Below, piece after piece: positions 1 through 7,917 of a stretch of DNA of 64,000 bases (the stretch's first letter is position 1; each line of letters starts with the position of its first letter). Both the position numbers and the translations under genes were made by a program. The notes beneath the pieces were generated by a model. The model was not told the origin of the DNA. It searched no databases and saw only the letters and a list, made by a program, of their open reading frames with translations. Source of the DNA: Pedobacter polysacchareus (GTDB lineage: Bacteria; Bacteroidota; Bacteroidia; Sphingobacteriales; Sphingobacteriaceae); the NCBI RefSeq assembly GCF_019802255.1, contig NZ_JAHYSS010000003.1, positions 744,001-808,000 of the forward strand, in the 5' to 3' direction.

Positions 1-2
1 AA

Positions 3-920
3 TCCGAGGTCGAAAATCTAAACCTATTTGAGGTGTTATCCAGATCGCTCGATCCCCAGGCGCTGCAACAGCAAATGCAGAGTTATGACAGTTTCGAAAA
101 CCTAGAACTAGTTTATCCTCAAAAAGAGACTGATGAAGAGCATATACTACTGGTTTCCAGCCGTAAGGTTTTTCAAACTTTCAAATCAATCGGCCAATTT
201 CTACTCACATTTGAAGACGTCACATTTGCACGCAAACTCGAACAGGCGAAAGAAGATTTCATGAACATCGCCAGCCACGAACTCAAAACCCCCATCTCAG
301 TGATCCGCTCCTATACACAATTACTAGGTCTGGAACTTAAAGGAAAAAGCAATGATCGGGTCAGCAAAATTCTCAAACGCATTCTTCATCAATCTGACCA
401 GCTCAATAAGCTTACCTCACTGCTGCTGGATGTTTCCGCTTTTAACGCTGGAAATATTAGTCTAAATAAAGCACCATTTGTATTGTTAGAACTGGTCCTG
501 GAGATCGCTGCTGAAATAACTGAAAACGCCAATCATCAGATCATCCTTCAGGAAATCAGCGACGTCAGAGTAATGGCAGATCGCGCTCGCATCGCTCAGG
601 CGATCACCAATTTAATAACTAATGCCATAAAATACTCCCCTGATGCGGACATCATAAACCTTAATCTACAGGTAGATGAAAGCAAAAAAACTGTAAGACT
701 ATCAGTTCAGGATTACGGCATAGGTATTTCTCTTAAAAATCAACAAGAACTTTTCAAGCGTTTTTCAAGATCAAATCATACAAAAGCCAGAAACATAGAT
801 GGTTTTGGCATGGGCTTATATCTCTCGCAGGAGATCATAAAAGCACACAAGAGTCAAATAAGCATCATCAGTGATGGAGAAAATGGCTCCATATTCTATT
901 TTGACCTAGATGTGATTTAA
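3..920 (+). CDS. Sensor histidine kinase, C-terminal part (cut by window edge)
   Basis: The reading frame is open to the left edge, so this is the C-terminal part of a longer kinase; the first in-frame GTG at 33 is probably internal. From that GTG, a short PAS-like tail is followed by the HisKA H-box (SHELKTP, phospho-acceptor His near residue 82), the N-box (NLITNAIKYSP, about 193-203), G1 (DYGIGI, about 227-232) and G2 (GFGMGLYL, about 257-264). All core elements of an active ATP-binding kinase are therefore present. There is no receiver domain, so it should signal to a separate response regulator that is not visible here. It converges with a decayed hybrid kinase 11 bases downstream. The ligand is unknown. 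Confidence 0.85.
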   Translation, partial: SEVENLNLFEVLSRSLDPQALQQQMQSYDSFENLELVYPQKETDEEHILLVSSRKVFQTFKSIGQFLLTFEDVTFARKLEQAKEDFMNIASHELKTPISVIRSYTQLLGLELKGKSNDRVSKILKRILHQSDQLNKLTSLLLDVSAFNAGNISLNKAPFVLLELVLEIAAEITENANHQIILQEISDVRVMADRARIAQAITNLITNAIKYSPDADIINLNLQVDESKKTVRLSVQDYGIGISLKNQQELFKRFSRSNHTKARNIDGFGMGLYLSQEIIKAHKSQISIISDGENGSIFYFDLDVI

Positions 921-931
921 ATATGTTACTG

Positions 932-2163
932 TTAAGCCTGGAAATTACTCTGCCCCATTCTTACAATTTGCTCTAGCTTTTCTTTCAGCTGCTCAACAGA
1001 AAATGGCTTCACCAAAAAATCATCCAAATAACGCAGCTCAGGATGTTCCTCTAAGGATATCCAGATTGAAGCAATAAGTGCAATGATACAGACTTGGCTT
1101 TTTTGTGGATCGCTCAATTCACGAATCCTCCTACTGACATCAAAGCCACTAATCACAGGCATATTAGTGTCCATAAATATTAAATCATAACAATTCGCTA
1201 TTACAGCGTCAAGGGCAAGCTTGCCTTTTGTTGCAACATCAGCAACCAGCCCCCATCTGGCCAGCGTTTTTTGCAACACCATCGCGTTAACAGGATTATC
1301 CTCAGCAATCAAAATTCGCAAATGCCCAATTTCGATACTGACTTCATCCGACATAACCTGATGCCCTTTATTAACAAGCTCAGCAAAGGAGAGTTCAAAA
1401 CTAAAGAGCGTTCCCAACCCCTGTTCAGATTTAAAGCTCAACATCCCTGCATGAAGCTCCACAAGTCTTCGGGCAATGCTTAGGCCAAAATCAGTACCCT
1501 GGAACTGCTTAAAGATTTGATGTTCAGCGCGAAAATAAGGTTCAAAAACACGAGCTTGCTGCGTCTCAGCAATGCCGATCCCAGAATTCTCAATTTCAAA
1601 TCTAATGCTAAGTATAGCCGAATCGGCCGATACATCAATAGCCTTAATTTAAACAAACCCTGATTTTATAAATTTTATGGCATTTCCCACAAGATTAAAT
1701 AATATTTGAGTCAACCTGATCTGATCCCCCATCACTAACTTCTCCTTAATCCGATCATCCATATCAAGCTAAAAGGCTAAATCACTATTCAAAATCCGCA
1801 ATTTTAGCGTCCCATACACATTACTTAATAAAAAGTCCAGGCGAAAATTTGTATTTTCCAGCTGTTCCATTCCAGCATCCAAGAGATTAAAGCTCAGTAT
1901 ATTATTAACAGTTTATATCAGGTTTCTGCTGAAAAACTTAAGATGTTTAGATTTTTCCTTTGACGATCACTTGGATTGTCTTCCAGTAATATATTAGTCA
2001 TCCCAATCACTACATTTAAAGGGGTGCGAAGTTCATGAGACATCGTAGTCAGGAAATTAGTTTTCGCTGCTGCCATCTTTTCTGCCGTAAGCAGCGATTT
2101 CTTAAGATTGGCATTCAACAACCGCTCCTTACGGCTAGTCTTCTTAAATGCACGAAAAAAATA
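932..2163 (-). pseudogene. Hybrid sensor kinase/response regulator, decayed remnant
   Basis: Reading from 2163 downwards, the minus strand encodes a membrane-proximal linker, an H-box (MSHELRTP near 2040), a degraded ATPase domain ([18 protein letters not shown]), the last G-box region (QGLGTLFSFELSF) and a receiver domain with phospho-Asp context FMDTNMP and KPFS. The frame is broken. A one-base loss near 1923 shifts the frame after SFSAE. In the downstream frame there are stops at 1913-1915 (TAA), 1769-1771 (TAG) and 1649-1651 (TAA). The N-terminal sensor part is missing; homology ends about 2165, where an IS3-type transposase tail begins. An ORF of 176 codons (932-1462) survives and contains the receiver, but lacks an obvious translation signal. 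Confidence 0.85.
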
Positions 2164-2182
2164 ATGATGATTTGAGGATATG

Positions 2183-2305
2183 ATGCAGGTACAAATATTA
2201 GCCGAAGAATGGATGTAGGATTATAATTACTCCAGACCACATGAGGCGCTTAATGGTAAAACTCCGATGGAGTATAAAGCCCTGCGGGCGGCATGTCATC
2301 ATTAA
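2183..2305 (+). pseudogene. IS3-family transposase (OrfB) C-terminal remnant
   Basis: Frame 2183-2305 reads VQILAEEWM, stop, DYNYSRPHEALNGKTPMEYK and ends with TAA. This matches the typical end of IS3-group OrfB integrases (RPHxALxxxTP). A TAG at 2216-2218 interrupts it. Only about 40 codons remain, so the DDE catalytic core is absent. The 5' side abuts the truncated hybrid kinase, suggesting that one deletion removed the transposase front and the kinase N-terminus. Confidence 0.7.
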
Positions 2306-2338
2306 TACAACTAGAAAAAAGTTGTATTAATGATGACA
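2294..2338. repeat. Perfect 19-bp inverted repeat at transposase end
   Basis: Arms TGTCATCATTAATACAACT (2294-2312) and its exact complement (2320-2338) flank a 7-base A-rich loop. The left arm covers the last codons of the IS3 transposase remnant. It could be an IS terminal structure or a hairpin that stops transcription out of the element; there is no T tract on either side. Confidence 0.7.
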
Positions 2339-2573
2339 GATATTATAAATTTGGATTCTCGTTAGCAGACACCATATGGTAATATCCATGTTTTGTTTTA
2401 ATTGCTTCAAGTAAGGGAAAGGTTCATATTGTGGATATTGGATTTGATTACATTGGTAGTTATGAGCAGTCCAACGCGACCATTTATAAGGTAAGATGGG
2501 TTTAACGGCTTTTAACCATAGTTAACCTTATGAATCAATGATGGAATCAAGCAACTGCCTCAACCATTTTCTC
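2339..2573. other. Non-coding stretch, nothing recognised
   Basis: AT-rich sequence between the IS3 remnant and the terminator of the next gene. No open frame with a recognisable protein was seen on either strand. It is probably more eroded mobile DNA, but that is inference. Confidence 0.4.
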
Positions 2574-2614
2574 AAAAAAAAAGAGCGTACCTTACGGTAC
2601 ACCCTTTAACGCTC
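2574..2614 (-). terminator. Intrinsic terminator of the 74-aa gene
   Basis: On the minus strand GAGCGT/ACGCTC arms enclose a second small stem (GTACC with GGTAC), followed by nine T residues (A run at 2574-2582). It lies about 65 bases after the stop of the small gene at 2680-2904, which supports that gene being transcribed. Confidence 0.6.
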
Positions 2615-2679
2615 CCCTAAATTTAATAAACAATATCATAATACCTACACCATTAATATAAATACTAAATGAAACAAGA

Positions 2680-2904
2680 TTAGTTTTCGACTGAGTCTTC
2701 TTTACCGGTGGATCGTTGTTCTAAATGTTCCTGCAACCTTTTAATGCTTTGTTCACTTTCCTTTAAGCAGGACATATAATTATTAATTACCCAATTATTA
2801 TTAAACCCATCATGTACAGCGGTTTCAGTTGCTGTTTTAACATTCATAGCTTTTAATGAGCAATCATATTGCAATTCTTCTAGTAGTGATCTTTGATTAT
2901 TCAT
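2680..2904 (-). CDS. Small hypothetical protein (74 aa)
   Basis: The family is not recognised. The protein is polar, with no signal peptide or membrane segment, and the C-terminal half (about residues 47-66, KESEQSIKRLQEHLEQ) looks like an amphipathic or coiled-coil helix. The ATG start at 2904 has no clear Shine-Dalgarno sequence, which is common in Bacteroidota. A terminator-like hairpin with nine T residues follows at 2614-2574 and supports a real transcription unit. It sits among decayed mobile DNA, so it may be cargo of the island. Confidence 0.5.
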   Translation of the reverse strand: MNNQRSLLEELQYDCSLKAMNVKTATETAVHDGFNNNWVINNYMSCLKESEQSIKRLQEHLEQRSTGKEDSVEN

Positions 2905-3104
2905 AGCGTTAGATTATAAATAGTATTGCACTTCTAAAAATGACTTCTATATCTGCCAACTAAAACAAACTAAGTTTTGAGGAGGTTAATTTAGTTATTA
3001 CTAATATAATAAAATTAATAAACATAATTCGTTTAAAATGCAGGGTTACATGCTCGGATAAGTAATTAGAAATCCTAAGTTGGATACCTACTTTTGAATC
3101 AACT

Positions 3105-3395
3105 TTAATTAATTGAGTAATCCCTACCTGGAATCTCTGCTGGATCTAAAACAATTCCACCCAATAAGGATCCTTCCTTATAGAAGTGAAATTCCATTTT
3201 CTCATTTATCTTGATCTTCGATTCAGTTACTATCTTAAACAAAAAGTATTTGAAATGCTTAGGGGTAGAAAGGTTTACACCTACAGGTTGATAAAGTATT
3301 ATGCAATTCGGTTCGCCAACTCCTATCTGCCATCCCTTTGGATGTAGTTCTCTAGCCAACATTTGGGCGACAATTCTCGTGTTTAGTGTGGGCAT
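3105..3395 (-). CDS. Hypothetical protein (96 aa)
   Basis: The family is not recognised. It starts at the ATG at 3395 and reads MPTLNTRIVAQMLARELHPK, followed by alternating short beta-like stretches (CIILYQPVGVNL, HFKYFLFKIV, MEFHFYKEG, LLGGIVLD). It looks like a small soluble alpha/beta protein. No signal peptide, membrane segment or catalytic motif is visible. It could be a fragment of something longer, since flanking DNA is full of remnants, but the frame is intact with an ordinary start and stop. Confidence 0.5.
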   Translation of the reverse strand: MPTLNTRIVAQMLARELHPKGWQIGVGEPNCIILYQPVGVNLSTPKHFKYFLFKIVTESKIKINEKMEFHFYKEGSLLGGIVLDPAEIPGRDYSIN

Positions 3396-3833
3396 GTGAA
3401 AGTGAAATCATTATACTATCTTTAATATAGCAAATATCTATGAATATTTTTAATATAGACTAATCCACCAGCTAACCTGAGCTGCAGAGCTTTACCTCAG
3501 AAGTAAAGCTGCCTTCATGATTACCTACACTTTTTAACGTAAACAAGGTTATTCTTTCCAACGTATAGAAATCAGTGTTTCAGATCATCTTATATATTGT
3601 ACCTCTCGAAATCAGTGATTTCAAACCCTGCTTTTATCAGTTTTTCATTAATTAGATCAGACAAAGTCATCTGAAGTGATGCTTATTCAAGCATTACAGG
3701 AAAGTAATGCTTGAGCCAATAACCTATAGCTTATGAACAAGCTATTACTCCAGCCAATCCTGTTTCTGAATTCATAGAGTGTAATTATGATGAGCTCTTG
3801 GAAACTGAACGAGGTTAATGGCTTAAGAAAACT
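3396..3833. other. Gap with no intact gene
   Basis: There are 438 bases without a supportable ORF. The right part reads in places like further eroded coding sequence leading into the IS256 remnant, with stops in all frames. Nothing else is recognised. Confidence 0.4.
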
Positions 3834-4317
3834 ATGGATATAGGTATCAGTCAAACGACGTTATCGGACATTACAGACAAGATTATTCCGGAAGTAAAGG
3901 AATTGCAATCCCGACCATTATGGTGGGCCTTGAAGCCTGTTAATAAAGCTGACACCCTTGAACAGGCCGAACTTAGAGTGGATGATCTGGAGGCTAGGCT
4001 AAATGGGGTAAGAAATATGAAAAGGTAATCGAGTCCTATAGGAATAATTGGCCAAAATTAACCAGCTAATGTCGATATGATGCTCCGATTCACAGATTGT
4101 TTACACCACCAAGACCATTGAAGGATTTTACCAACAGGTTCGAAAGGTGACTAGAACCAAGCGAGCATTTACTTTTGATATGACATTACTAAAACTAATT
4201 TACCTGGCTCGTAATAACATCAGCCAGAAGTGGACAATGCCATTAAATAATTGGGGTGTTACTGCACAAAAACTTGCAATTTGGTTTCCTGACCGGATGG
4301 TGCTACATTTGAATTAA
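3834..4317 (+). pseudogene. IS256-family (mutator-type) transposase remnant
   Basis: The piece MDIGISQTTLSDITDKIIPEVKE followed by LQSRPL matches the conserved region before the first catalytic Asp of IS256-type transposases. It is joined directly to NKADTLEQAELRVDDLEA, then KVIESYRNNWPKLTS, then YTTKTIEGFYQQVRK, and ends KWTMPLNNWGVTAQ, LAIWFPDRM, TAA at 4315-4317. The central catalytic part is deleted (fusion near codon 30). A frameshift at about 4020 and further stops near 4070 break the rest. The copy is inactive. Confidence 0.8.
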
Positions 4318-4507
4318 AATGACCAAGGCGGTAATTCTAATGAATCACCACCTTGAAAGTTTATTCTACATACACCTGGGAATTATTAATATCCGTTTTT
4401 AAGGTTTAAGTTCATCCATAGAAGTTTTTGAATTATTTTTATTTTTTTTTTTAAAGCGGCCTTTTTAAATATTGTTTCAGGCTATAATTATAACAAAACA
4501 ATTGTTT
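4318..4507. other. Spacer after IS256 remnant
   Basis: AT-rich, with a T-rich tract near 4435-4455. An imperfect hairpin (CAAGGCGGT near 4323 with ACCACCTTG near 4346) could be the end of the IS. No gene seen. Confidence 0.3.
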
Positions 4508-4897
4508 CTATTTAATTGAATCTTTATAGATCAAGCAATCTTTAATAATCAGCACAAAATTCTTTTTCGGATCTCCGATCAGGTTCAGGTCTTTCAAAGG
4601 ATTTCCGTCGACCAAAATCATATCTGCATAAGCCCCTTCTTCTAAAACTCCCAGCTTACCCTGTTTGTAGGGATTTCGCTCACCACTTAATAACAACATT
4701 TGGGCATTATCGTATGTAATCATTTTAAGTATTTCGAAAGGCGTAAACCACTGCGACATTTTGACTACAAATTGACTCTGTTCAGTATTTTTTTGTGGTT
4801 GAAAAAGAAGATCACTCCCCCAAGCAAGATTCACCTTATATTTCTTTGCAAGGTTGTAAGCATCAAGAAACTCAGAAGAACTAAAAAGAAATACCAT
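4508..4897 (-). pseudogene. Amidohydrolase (imidazolonepropionase-like), C-terminal fragment
   Basis: The product reads AYNLAKKYKVNLAWGSDLLF, then MSQWFTPFEILKMITYDNA, then GKLGVLEEGAYADMILVDGNPL. This is the typical end of metal-dependent amidohydrolases: the metal-binding Asp in GSDLL, then the composite beta-domain motif EGAYADMILVDGNPL. Intact members have over 400 residues, an N-terminal HxH metal site and usually a signal peptide. Here only 129 codons remain, and an in-frame stop lies just upstream of the ATG at 4897. No N-terminal part was found in the adjoining DNA. It is therefore a truncated, presumably inactive remnant. Confidence 0.7.
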
Positions 4898-5054
4898 TGC
4901 TTACCCAATTATTTTCCTTAAAGAGATAATCATCAAAGGATTATGCATCATGCGATCGCATACTCCCATGTTGTACTTTAATACTTCAAAACTATTCCGT
5001 AAATCGCAAATCGAGAATTTAATTGTATGCAACAGCAAGAATCTAACTTATTTA

Positions 5055-5066
5055 TCCCATATGGGA
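5055..5066. promoter_or_regulatory. 12-bp perfect palindrome upstream of HTH gene
   Basis: TCCCATATGGGA lies 75 bases before the ATG of the small HTH protein at 5142. It may be an operator for that regulator. This is inference from symmetry and position only. Confidence 0.25.
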
Positions 5067-5141
5067 CTTCTTATCTTTTAAATTGATAATCATTGTAATC
5101 AACTCAATTGACAATAAAAACGAAAAGGAAGAAATCTGCCT

Positions 5142-5489
5142 ATGGAACCATTTAGTTTTGAAAAACTTCCCGAAGTGATCAGAATCCTATTTGAAAAAGT
5201 AGAGCACATTGAAGAATTACTTCAGGATTTACAGCCGCAGCCCCCCAACGAAAATGAGCTTTTAACGATTCATGAAGCTGCCGAATTTCTGAAGGTCACT
5301 GTACCCGCCTTATATACAAAAGTAAGCAGACACGAGATCCCGGTAAGCAAACCAGGCAAAAGGTTATACTTCAATAAAACTGAGTTAAAGAAATGGATCA
5401 TAGCTTCAAGAAAAAAGACAGCCATGGAAATCAGAAAAGAAGCTGAAGAGCAGATGAAAATGCTCAATAAGCATAAAAACTTTATTTGA
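5142..5489 (+). CDS. Helix-turn-helix (excisionase/MerR-like, HTH_17) DNA-binding protein
   Basis: This 115-residue protein has an acidic N-terminal helix (residues 1-40), then a winged-helix/excisionase-type domain at about 43-90: LLTIHEAAEFLKVTVPALYT, KVSRHEIPVSKPGKRLYF, ELKKWI. A charged helical tail (RKEAEEQMKMLNKH) follows. Such proteins are common in Bacteroidota mobile elements as excisionases or small regulators. A purine-rich stretch (AAAAGGAAG) precedes the ATG. It is alone on the plus strand, facing the integrase module at 5.8-7.6 kb, and plausibly belongs to the same element. The function (excision factor or repressor) is inferred. Confidence 0.75.
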   Translation: MEPFSFEKLPEVIRILFEKVEHIEELLQDLQPQPPNENELLTIHEAAEFLKVTVPALYTKVSRHEIPVSKPGKRLYFNKTELKKWIIASRKKTAMEIRKEAEEQMKMLNKHKNFI

Positions 5490-5522
5490 CCTATCTCAAA
5501 AGATCAACGATTCTGTTCGCTT

Positions 5523-5753
5523 TTACAACCGATACCGAAGTTTGATATTTCTTCCTATAGCTTTAAATAGCCCAGGATGATCCTTTATAGTCGCATCAAC
5601 AACATCCCAATCCCCCTTTACATTGCAAACTAGCTGATACTCCATACCATCCAAGTTAATCTGGATTTCACTGGTTTCTTTGGTTATCCCCTTGGTAATA
5701 ATAATGTAGGTATAATCCTTTTCATCAAAGTTGGTGCGCATCGGTAAACTCAT
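5523..5753 (-). CDS. Hypothetical protein (76 aa)
   Basis: A small soluble protein without a recognised family. It looks all-beta (YTYIIITKG, EIQINLDGMEYQLVCN) followed by a short helix (ATIKDHPGLFKAIGRNI). It has an ATG start at 5753, no signal peptide and no membrane segment. It lies between the small HTH gene (converging, 33 bases apart) and the integrase (same strand, about 80 bases upstream), so it may be accessory cargo of the element. Confidence 0.55.
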   Translation of the reverse strand: MSLPMRTNFDEKDYTYIIITKGITKETSEIQINLDGMEYQLVCNVKGDWDVVDATIKDHPGLFKAIGRNIKLRYRL

Positions 5754-5833
5754 AATGCAAATATAACATCGGAAATGTGCTTTTATTCTACTTGCTATTT
5801 TATACCCTAAAAATAATTATGAGCTTTAGAAAA

Positions 5834-7027
5834 CTACTTTTCATTCCGATGTACAATAAACTTAAATGATTTCGGCGGTAAGTTTTCATCCAATTCCACC
5901 TTGACAGTTTCTTCCGGCATTTTCAGCATAATCTTGTCTGCAGCATTACGTTTGGTCTTGTCTACAATTTTGGCATAGATCTCCGTATTCTTAAAAGCCT
6001 TATGTCCTAACATTTTAGAAACCGTATAAATATCCGTTCCGAGTTCCAGTTGCAGCGTAGCAAACGTATGCCGGAAACTATGAAATGTTATATTCTTATT
6101 GATACCTGCTGCTGCAAGCCAATGTGTAAAGAAAGTCTTTAGTCTGGAATACCTTAATCCCTGAAAAACAAGAATATTCTCCGTATTTTGATTCCCCATA
6201 AAAAAGACTGCCTGATCGGAGATTGGCATAACCTCTGCAGCTTCAGTTTTTTCCTGTGAAAACTGAAGTTCATATTTCCCGGCAGTTCCACGTAATTCTG
6301 ACCACTTCAATGTTGCTACATCAGAAAATCTCAACCCGGTTAGCCCAGAGAAGAGCGCAGCCCTTCTCATCAAATCTGACTCGGCAGGAGTTTCTGCTAA
6401 ATGCTGGAACTCTTCTAATGTAAGCCTCTCCCTGTGTGTCTCTTTAGCTGGAATGGCTTTTACAATCGTATGTAAATCCTGTGATATAATACCCTTTTTA
6501 TAGGCAATTCTTAAAACATGCCTCAACTTCGCATAATAACAAACAGCTGTATTTCTCTTGATCGGTCTTCCTGTTCTGCTAATACTCGGACCGCTAAGCA
6601 AGTAGATTTTGTAATCTTCACACAAATGGTCATTGACTTCAGGAAACTTAAGATCATGGCCTGCAAAAGCGATAAAATATCTCAAACCCATAGCCCAATC
6701 ATCTGAAAGCGATTGTTGCTTTTTGCGGGTTTCTAGTTTGAAAAAATCAATGAAACTAGAATCTCTTACGGCATCTGAAAGAAAGCCAAACCTACGGTTT
6801 TGTATATCCAGTTGCCGCTGCGCACAAACGGTACGGGCCAAGATCATCGTCTCCTTATTATGTTGCCGCTCCCATTGATCAGCGGGATCATTATAAATAT
6901 ACAATTTAAGGGTTTCAAATCGATGGAACTTACCTGAAGCCGGGTTTTTAAGCGGTGGTGAATAATCCAGCACGATGCTTTTTCTGTTATTCACGATAGT
7001 TCTCATTCTCATTTTCACTTTAGCCAT
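5834..7027 (-). CDS. Tyrosine recombinase / site-specific integrase
   Basis: This 397-residue integrase has the Bacteroidota transposon/ICE layout: an N-terminal arm-binding domain (about 1-85), an SAM-like core-binding domain (about 90-195) and a catalytic domain (about 200-370). The active residues are visible: Arg233 (TGLRFSDV), Lys260, His316-x-x-Arg319 (HSFRH), His342 (LGHK) and Tyr351 (TEIYAKIVD). The gene is complete and appears functional. Its ATG lies two bases after the stop of the upstream zinc-ribbon/HTH gene, so the two are probably translationally coupled. The pair sits 0.9 kb from the 3' end of mnmE, a known type of integration site for genomic islands. Confidence 0.93.
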   Translation of the reverse strand: MAKVKMRMRTIVNNRKSIVLDYSPPLKNPASGKFHRFETLKLYIYNDPADQWERQHNKETMILARTVCAQRQLDIQNRRFGFLSDAVRDSSFIDFFKLETRKKQQSLSDDWAMGLRYFIAFAGHDLKFPEVNDHLCEDYKIYLLSGPSISRTGRPIKRNTAVCYYAKLRHVLRIAYKKGIISQDLHTIVKAIPAKETHRERLTLEEFQHLAETPAESDLMRRAALFSGLTGLRFSDVATLKWSELRGTAGKYELQFSQEKTEAAEVMPISDQAVFFMGNQNTENILVFQGLRYSRLKTFFTHWLAAAGINKNITFHSFRHTFATLQLELGTDIYTVSKMLGHKAFKNTEIYAKIVDKTKRNAADKIMLKMPEETVKVELDENLPPKSFKFIVHRNEK

Positions 7028-7029
7028 AA

Positions 7030-7596
7030 CTAATCGTTTTGGTTAGAAAATTTATTTAGATCAGACTTTAAAACGTAAGTGTACTTACCATCTCGATATT
7101 TAGGGATGTTATTCCGCTTCAGCAGATCCCACAATGCTCTCTCAGAAAAATTAAGTGCCTCTTGAGCCTCCGACATGGAATAGCAGAACTTTGGATGTGG
7201 GTTCTTTTTACGCGCCTTCAGTACAGGTACCTGGAATTCTGGGAGCACCAGCATCTGATCAAGATCAACTCGTTTAATCAGTGTTTTTCGAGGTGTAAAC
7301 CTAATGGCTTTTATTCTACCACTTTGAATGATATTGTAAATACTCCTGACCGAAGTATTCAATAATCTGGCAGCCTCCTTAACCGTTAAAAATTCGGCCA
7401 CTACTGTACTCGCAGTGGTCGCGGCTATAGTCTCCACAACTTGCTTTTCAGAAGCCTCGATTTTCAATTCTCTGGCCTTTCGTTTTCCGTATTTGCTGTT
7501 ACATATATGACTGCAAAATCTAGTCACCGTTGTCTTTGCCATGAAAGCATTTCCACAGAATTCACAAATCCTTTTTACCTTAATATTCGAACTCAT
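7030..7596 (-). CDS. Zinc-ribbon plus double helix-turn-helix protein, integrase partner
   Basis: The likely start is the ATG at 7596 (188 aa); a longer frame would need a GTG at 7629. The N-terminus has four cysteines (Cys11, Cys14, Cys28, Cys32: CEFCG and CSHIC), suggesting a small zinc-binding knuckle. A first excisionase-like HTH follows (about 65-112, [20 protein letters not shown]). A second, more divergent one lies at about 135-185 ([19 protein letters not shown]). The gene is directly upstream of, and coupled to, the integrase. By position and domain type it is probably a recombination directionality factor or an integrase regulator, possibly binding the 10-bp repeats 83 bases upstream of its start. 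That function is inferred. Confidence 0.75.
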   Translation of the reverse strand: MSSNIKVKRICEFCGNAFMAKTTVTRFCSHICNSKYGKRKARELKIEASEKQVVETIAATTASTVVAEFLTVKEAARLLNTSVRSIYNIIQSGRIKAIRFTPRKTLIKRVDLDQMLVLPEFQVPVLKARKKNPHPKFCYSMSEAQEALNFSERALWDLLKRNNIPKYRDGKYTYVLKSDLNKFSNQND

Positions 7597-7678
7597 CCTT
7601 TTATTGCATTTAGTCAAATGCACAGTCACTTTTTGATCAAATTCTACCCAAAAACACCTGTAGTCATCTCGCCTTTTT

Positions 7679-7738
7679 AAGTGTCATTAAGCGTCGATAA
7701 GTGTTATTAAGTGTCATTAGATGTCGTTAGTCGCCATA
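7679..7738. repeat. Six tandem 10-bp imperfect repeats upstream of integrase operon
   Basis: Units begin at 7679, 7689, 7699, 7709, 7719 and 7729. The consensus is AAGTGTCATT; units 1 and 4 are identical, unit 3 differs at one base, and units 2, 5 and 6 are more divergent. The period is about one helical turn, so every unit presents the same face. It lies between the HTH/integrase operon and mnmE, where arm-type integrase or excisionase sites would be expected. Confidence 0.75.
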
Positions 7739-7780
7739 ATCTACCAGATGATTTTTACACCTGATTTTTAGGAGAAAAAA

Positions 7781-7799
7781 GCTACAAATGCGCTACAAA
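7781..7799. repeat. Direct repeat GCTACAAA, 11-bp period
   Basis: GCTACAAA occurs at 7781-7788 and 7792-7799. It is in the non-coding stretch between the integrase operon and mnmE and could be another recombinase-binding pair. Evidence is limited to repetition and location. Confidence 0.35.
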
Positions 7800-7917
7800 A
7801 GTCAGAAAAACAAAGTGATATTTCCAAAAATATGGACAAAAGAAATTAACATAACTTGTTAACAATAAGCTATATACTTGTCATTACTTAGCGTAATTAT
7901 GCAGTAATTATCATGGA

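Noticed and set aside
932..1462. 176-codon receiver ORF as an independent response regulator gene
   Set aside because: It starts in the middle of the kinase ATPase domain and its frame continues upstream as kinase sequence, so it is best treated as part of the decayed hybrid kinase, not as its own gene.
2339..2520. Short open frame near 2425-2505 (VHIVDIGFDYIGSYEQ-like)
   Set aside because: No family resemblance, no clear start and surrounded by remnants; too weak to call as a gene.
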